A DNA stretch of 64,000 bases, taken from the NCBI RefSeq assembly GCF_000711825.1, contig NZ_JONJ01000007.1:62001-126000 (forward strand). Reading direction: 5' to 3'. Position 1 is the stretch's first letter. Each line of letters begins with the position of its first letter. Of this stretch, positions 60,465 to 64,000 are shown piece after piece. The notes under the pieces are model-generated. The model had not been told where the DNA came from. It saw only the letters and a program-made list of their open reading frames with translations, and did not search any database. A program made the position numbers and the translations under genes. The DNA comes from [Clostridium] aminophilum DSM 10710. Its GTDB lineage: Bacteria; Bacillota; Clostridia; Lachnospirales; Lachnospiraceae.

Positions 60465-61400
60465 TTATCCCTCCAGTTTGACTCTCGGATCGATGAATCC
60501 ATACAGGAGATCGACGATCAGGGTACAGAGAACCAGCAGTCCTCCGTAGAAAATGGTCGTTCCCGAAATCATCATATAATCCAGATCTTTAATGCTCATG
60601 ACAAAATATTTGCCCAGTCCCGGAATATTAAAAATACTCTCAATGACGAATGTACCGGTCAGAACCGAAGCAACCGTCGGTCCCATGATTGTCAGAACCG
60701 GCATGATCGCATTCCGTACCGTATGCCGGAACAGAATCTGGCGCTGAGAAAGGCCTTTTGCTTTTGCGGTCTTGATATAGTCCTGACTCAGAACGTCCAG
60801 CATGCTGGTTCGCATGAGTCTTGACACCGTGGCAAGAGATCCGAGTCCGAGGGCAAACGACGGGAGAACGGTCTTCGCAAAGGATCCCCATCCCTGAACC
60901 GGAAAAAGAGCGACTCCGAATACCTTTCGGAACTGAAGTGCGAGAAAATACTGAAGAAGGGCGCCCATGATAAAACTCGGAACCGATACTCCGATCATGG
61001 CGATGAACATGGAGAACGAATCCCAGGCAGATCCGCGCCGGACTGCCGCAATCATGCCGAGGAGAACGCCGGCGATAAGCGCAAATAACAGCGCTCTGGT
61101 TCCCAGATCCGCCGAAACAGCAAATGCCTCCGAGATCAGATCTTTCACCGGCTTATTGTAGGTAATGGAAGTTCCGAGATCTCCCCGTACAACATTTCCG
61201 ACGTACATAAAATATTGGATAAACACCGGCTGATCCAGCCCGTATTTTGCTTTCATATTCTCAAGAACAGTCCCCGTGACCGCCTTATCTCCCAGGAACG
61301 GATCTCCCGGAAGCATTCTCATCATGAAAAATGTCAGTGTAATAAGTACAAAGAGCGTCAGGACGGCATATCCTACACGCTTCAGGATGTATCTTGTCAT
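60465..61400 (-). CDS. oppB: Oligopeptide ABC transporter permease
   Basis: 311 residues from ATG 61400 (GGGGGAAAA upstream; an upstream open extension to 61559 runs through a hairpin and was rejected). MTRYILKRVGYAVLTLFVLITLTFFMMRMLPGDPF is the standard OppB/DppB start; the ATPase-contact loop is DYIKTAKAKGLSQRQILFRHTVRN. Six membrane segments. Partner of OppC. Confidence 0.95.
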   Translation of the reverse strand: MTRYILKRVGYAVLTLFVLITLTFFMMRMLPGDPFLGDKAVTGTVLENMKAKYGLDQPVFIQYFMYVGNVVRGDLGTSITYNKPVKDLISEAFAVSADLGTRALLFALIAGVLLGMIAAVRRGSAWDSFSMFIAMIGVSVPSFIMGALLQYFLALQFRKVFGVALFPVQGWGSFAKTVLPSFALGLGSLATVSRLMRTSMLDVLSQDYIKTAKAKGLSQRQILFRHTVRNAIMPVLTIMGPTVASVLTGTFVIESIFNIPGLGKYFVMSIKDLDYMMISGTTIFYGGLLVLCTLIVDLLYGFIDPRVKLEG

Positions 61401-61521
61401 TTCTTTTCCCCCTGAAACTCCATGAGAAAAACTCCTTTCCATTTTCCTCATTCTGCGAGTCAGACGGAACGGCGTGCCGGAACAGTCCGGCTGCCGTCTT
61501 TCTGACTGTTGAAATGAACAG

Positions 61522-61555
61522 CGGGGCTGCCACATCGGAAAATGTGCCAGCCCCG
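61522..61555 (-). other. Intercistronic hairpin between oppA and oppB
   Basis: CGGGGCTG/CAGCCCCG (61522-61529 with 61548-61555) with inner CACAT/ATGTG. No T-run follows on the minus strand. Such hairpins after the binding-protein gene usually protect its mRNA and raise OppA relative to the permeases. Confidence 0.65.
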
Positions 61556-61595
61556 GCATCGTACGATTTCCTTACAGGCTAATGCTTGTCCGCAA

Positions 61596-63422
61596 TCAGT
61601 CTGCGAATTCCGTATAGGCGAAATAATATGCCTGGAACGGCTTACGGATGTAACCGCTCTTCAGCTTCTCACTGGCAACATAATCCTCATGTCTCCAGTA
61701 AACCGGGATGACCGGAAGGTCTTCCGCGATCTTCTTCTCACACTCGACAAAGATCTTCTCGCGTGCAACCGGATCCTTCTCATTCTTGGAATCTGCAATC
61801 ATCTTGTCATAGTCCGCATTGCTGTATCCGGTGTGGTTGTTGCTGTTTCCGGATTCAAGAAGTTCCAGATCGGTCAGCGGATCGTTGTAGTCCGGGCCCC
61901 ATCCGCCCATGCAGAAGTCAAAGTTGACCGCATTGCGGCGTGCTCTCCACTCGGTAATGGTCAGAACTTCAATTCCGATCTCAATGCCAAGATTCTGACG
62001 AAGCTGCTCCTGAATTACCTGAGACAGAAGCTCATTCTGGGTTCCCTCGGAAGTCATGATCTTCAGCTTGATCTCGGAAGCGTCTTTGTATCCCAGTTCC
62101 TCAACTGCTTTCGCAAGATACTCTTTTGCCTTTGCCGGATCTGCGGTCTCGCTGTAAAGGCCCTTTCCGCCGTTTTCTGCGACAACCGCCTCGGAAAATG
62201 TATTGGTATTGACACCGGAAACGCCGAGGGTCATCGTCTTCGGAACCTCATTGTCATTCTTGAATACGGTATCAATCAGCTGCTGACGATCCAGTGCCGC
62301 GGAGATCGCCTTGCGCAGGCTCGGAGAACGCATATCGGAGTTCTCACGGGTGTTGGTCCACATAAAGTAGCTGTATCCGCCGATGTAGCTGCTGACGGTG
62401 AAATCTTCATTCTTGAATGCTTCGCGCTGTTCGCCGGTGATATCCATGACATCCAGCTCGCCGCCGAGGAATGCGTTATATCTTGTATTGGTATCGGAAT
62501 ACTTTACAAAATTAATCTCCTCAGTCTCAACATTCGCCGCATCTCTCCAGAGTTCGTTTTTCTTGACGGTTACGCGGTTCTCGGTCACCCACTCGCTCAT
62601 GTAGAACGGTCCGTTATAGAGGAGCTTGTCCGGGCTTGTACCGTACTCGCCTTTTCCGAGTTTCTCATAGAACGGCTGATAGATCGGAACCATTACCTCA
62701 AACTTTACATACTGAAGGAAGTATGGAAGGTAATTCTCCAGCTCAAGTTCGAGAGTATAATCATCCTTTGCGCGGATACCGACCTGGTCAAGGGTAACCT
62801 CTTCCTTGCTCGCGCCGGATTTGAAATCATAATATTTCTGTGCATTCTTGAAAATGGTGGCAAACGAAGCATACTCGGATGCATTGTCCGGATTCATCAG
62901 TTCGGAGAAGCCGAATACAAAGTCCTTCGCGGTAACCGGTGCAACTTCCTTGCCGGTGGAATCCACCCACTTCGCGTCCTTGCGAAGATGGAAAGTCCAC
63001 TTCATGCCGTCTTCCGATGACTCCCAGGATTCCGCTGCTGCCGGAACCACATTGTTGTTCGCATCCATTTTTACCAGTCCGTCCCAGCAGTGACGGGCAA
63101 CGGAAAACTCGTTGTTGTATGTCATCAGCAGCGGGTTCATAACGGACATGGTGGTCACTTCTGCCGTAATGGAATTCTTCTTGGAGGTTCCCTGATAAAT
63201 CCCTTTACCGGCATTCGGATTCACATTCAGCTGTCTTGCAAGGGCAGCCTGATCCTCGGATGCTGCCGTGGTCGGATTCTCCGCTCCCGCAGCTCCCGAA
63301 GCATCTGTTGCATTCGCCGCAGTACTGCCGCTGGCCGGTGCGGATCCGCCTGATCCGCCGCAAGCTGCCAGAGACAGTGCGGTCACCATCGCAAGTGCCA
63401 AAGATAATCCTCTTTTCTTCAT
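61596..63422 (-). CDS. oppA: Oligopeptide ABC transporter substrate-binding lipoprotein
   Basis: 608 residues from ATG 63422 (AAGGAG 5 nt upstream); the open frame runs 99 codons further upstream but without a site and through a leader repeat. Signal peptide MKKRGLSLALAMVTALSLAA with lipobox LAAC, Gly/Ser/Ala-rich spacer, then the SBP_bac_5 fold: TTMSVMNPLLMTYNNEFSVARHCWDGLVKMD, WTFHLRKDAKWVDSTGKEVAPVTAKDFVFGFSELMNP, and LRKAISAALDRQQLI. It captures peptides outside the cell for OppBCDF. First gene of the operon. Confidence 0.95.
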   Translation of the reverse strand: MKKRGLSLALAMVTALSLAACGGSGGSAPASGSTAANATDASGAAGAENPTTAASEDQAALARQLNVNPNAGKGIYQGTSKKNSITAEVTTMSVMNPLLMTYNNEFSVARHCWDGLVKMDANNNVVPAAAESWESSEDGMKWTFHLRKDAKWVDSTGKEVAPVTAKDFVFGFSELMNPDNASEYASFATIFKNAQKYYDFKSGASKEEVTLDQVGIRAKDDYTLELELENYLPYFLQYVKFEVMVPIYQPFYEKLGKGEYGTSPDKLLYNGPFYMSEWVTENRVTVKKNELWRDAANVETEEINFVKYSDTNTRYNAFLGGELDVMDITGEQREAFKNEDFTVSSYIGGYSYFMWTNTRENSDMRSPSLRKAISAALDRQQLIDTVFKNDNEVPKTMTLGVSGVNTNTFSEAVVAENGGKGLYSETADPAKAKEYLAKAVEELGYKDASEIKLKIMTSEGTQNELLSQVIQEQLRQNLGIEIGIEVLTITEWRARRNAVNFDFCMGGWGPDYNDPLTDLELLESGNSNNHTGYSNADYDKMIADSKNEKDPVAREKIFVECEKKIAEDLPVIPVYWRHEDYVASEKLKSGYIRKPFQAYYFAYTEFAD

Positions 63423-63476
63423 AGATTCTCCTTCCCTTTCCTCTGGGGCAGCATTCAAAAGACAGACGATTGCAAA

Positions 63477-63524
63477 GCATTTTTGTGGTATAGGGAATTT
63501 TGAAAAAATATCCTGTACCACAAC
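63477..63524 (-). repeat. Dispersed hairpin element, copy 2 (in opp leader)
   Basis: Stem TGTGGTATAGG/CCTGTACCACA (63484-63494 with 63512-63522), one G-U pair. On the minus strand the core AGGATATTTTTTCAAAATTC is followed by CCTATACCACAAAA and matches copy 1 at 1505-1548. It lies between the opp promoter region and the oppA ribosome site. Confidence 0.55.
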
Positions 63525-63528
63525 GAGT

Positions 63529-63569
63529 CGAAACACGCTTCGCGAGTTTCGAGCTTTTCGCGACAGTCG
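63529..63569 (+). repeat. REP-like hairpin, copy C
   Basis: CGAAAC-a-CGC-ttc-GCG-a-GTTTCG, followed by AGCTTTTCGCGA. Related to copies A (34385-34413) and B (37673-37702). Confidence 0.5.
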
Positions 63570-63610
63570 CCAGGACCGCACTAAGGCGCGGCCCGGGCTC
63601 GTTGTTTGCG

Positions 63611-63654
63611 TAAAAAAAGTTACGATATCAGGAAAATCAACCGGATATCGTAAC
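63611..63654 (-). terminator. Intrinsic terminator inside the opp leader
   Basis: Perfect 11-bp stem GTTACGATATC/GATATCGTAAC (63619-63629 with 63644-63654), followed on the minus strand by TTTTTTTA. It lies about 190 nt upstream of oppA and downstream of a candidate promoter, with no minus-strand gene between, so it may be an attenuator or the end of a small RNA. Confidence 0.8.
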
Positions 63655-63783
63655 CATTGATTCATTTGGAGCTGTTGCAATGATTGCGTGAAAGGTCCGC
63701 TTGTTGAATACTGCCTCAAATGTTAAAATCTGGTATATGTCACATTGCACGATTCATGTGATATTTACCATTTATTTTTATTC

Positions 63784-63813
63784 ATTTTAACATATCAATC
63801 CATTCAATAGCAA
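63784..63813 (-). promoter_or_regulatory. Candidate promoter of the opp leader transcript
   Basis: Minus strand: -35 TTGCTA (63808-63813), 18-bp spacer, -10 TAAAAT (63784-63789), within a very AT-rich stretch. The resulting leader to oppA would be about 350 nt. Confidence 0.45.
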
Positions 63814-63860
63814 CTTATTTATCAAAAAATAACATAATCTTCATAAATCGAGGGAATACA

Positions 63861-64000
63861 ATGAAAATTGTACGCAACTATGAAAATATCGTCCGCGAGA
63901 ATTATGCAAAACTGTACAAATACGCATTCATCGAAAGTTGTCACGATATTTCCGCAAAAGACATTACATTTCAGTCCCTTCTGTACAGCGTCGATCCGGA
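63861..64000 (+). CDS. Unidentified protein, N-terminal fragment (runs off the window)
   Basis: ATG 63861 with GAGGG 6 nt upstream opens a frame of 46 codons to the edge, starting MKIVRNYENIVRENYAKLYK. The visible part is mostly helical, polar, without signal peptide. No family recognised. It is divergent from the opp operon. Confidence 0.6.
   Translation, partial: MKIVRNYENIVRENYAKLYKYAFIESCHDISAKDITFQSLLYSVDP

Noticed and set aside
61401-61559. 53-codon N-terminal extension on OppB
   Set aside because: Runs through the intercistronic hairpin; the standard OppB start and ribosome site lie at 61400.

Overview
The window reads as a chromosomal segment from an anaerobic, low-oxygen-adapted Firmicute, most likely a clostridial (Lachnospiraceae-like) gut bacterium. 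The reasons are: strong AGGAGG-type ribosome binding sites on nearly every gene, a class III (glycyl-radical, oxygen-sensitive) ribonucleotide reductase, an iron-sulfur L-serine dehydratase, ThyX instead of ThyA, a molybdenum hydroxylase cluster, ABC-F proteins and many intrinsic terminators. I see no tRNA, rRNA, transposase, phage gene or CRISPR array. Genes are dense and mostly in short operons.

Region by region. 0-5 kb: 5' end of an HtrA-type protease, a SAM methyltransferase with a dyad-covered promoter, and nrdDG (NrdD carries a fused C-terminal redoxin) behind two NrdR-type boxes 32 bp apart. 5-10 kb: MATE exporter and PAP2 phosphatase; a fur/zur-znuC-znuB operon with Fur-family palindromes; a LysR regulator. 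10-13.5 kb: a serine catabolism module (SstT-type transporter interrupted by an in-frame UGA, then SdaAB and SdaAA). 13.5-21.3 kb: a small unknown protein, an ABC-F ATPase, a lipoprotein, a SulP anion transporter, ThiT under a TPP riboswitch, and an orphan adenine DNA methyltransferase. 21.5-26 kb: an orphan solute-binding lipoprotein translationally coupled to a Cache-PAS-GGDEF-EAL protein. 26-34.4 kb: a molybdenum hydroxylase (FAD, 2Fe-2S and Mo subunits) led by a ModE-like/MocA-like fusion protein, divergent from a FecBCD-type ABC transporter whose promoter carries a ModE-like 24-bp dyad. 34.5-36 kb: an NCS2 xanthine/uracil-type permease. 36-42 kb: two peptidase T paralogues flanking a GltS glutamate symporter and its divergent LysR regulator. 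42-48 kb: a second ABC-F protein, ThyX-RsmJ, a MATE exporter and an M20 amidohydrolase. 48-50 kb: a self-contained 20-residue hydrophobic peptide gene and a NifX / His-Cys-rich / SlyD fusion protein. 50-54 kb: a FIST-domain hybrid histidine kinase with a stand-alone receiver. 54-57 kb: pgi and aspA, tail to tail. 57-63.5 kb: oppABCDF with a long leader that contains an intrinsic terminator. The window ends in the start of an unidentified gene.

Taken together, the genes describe a peptide- and amino-acid-fermenting anaerobe: Opp imports peptides, PepT and the amidohydrolase trim them, SstT/SdaA and AspA feed serine and aspartate into central metabolism, and GltS handles glutamate. Metal handling is a second theme: Fur-family zinc or iron uptake, probable molybdate/tungstate uptake and sensing coupled to a Mo enzyme, and a metal-rich chaperone fusion. 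The signals I rate most worth following are the Mo module, the NifX-SlyD fusion, the UGA in sstT, the 20-residue peptide gene, and repeated hairpin elements in 5' leaders.
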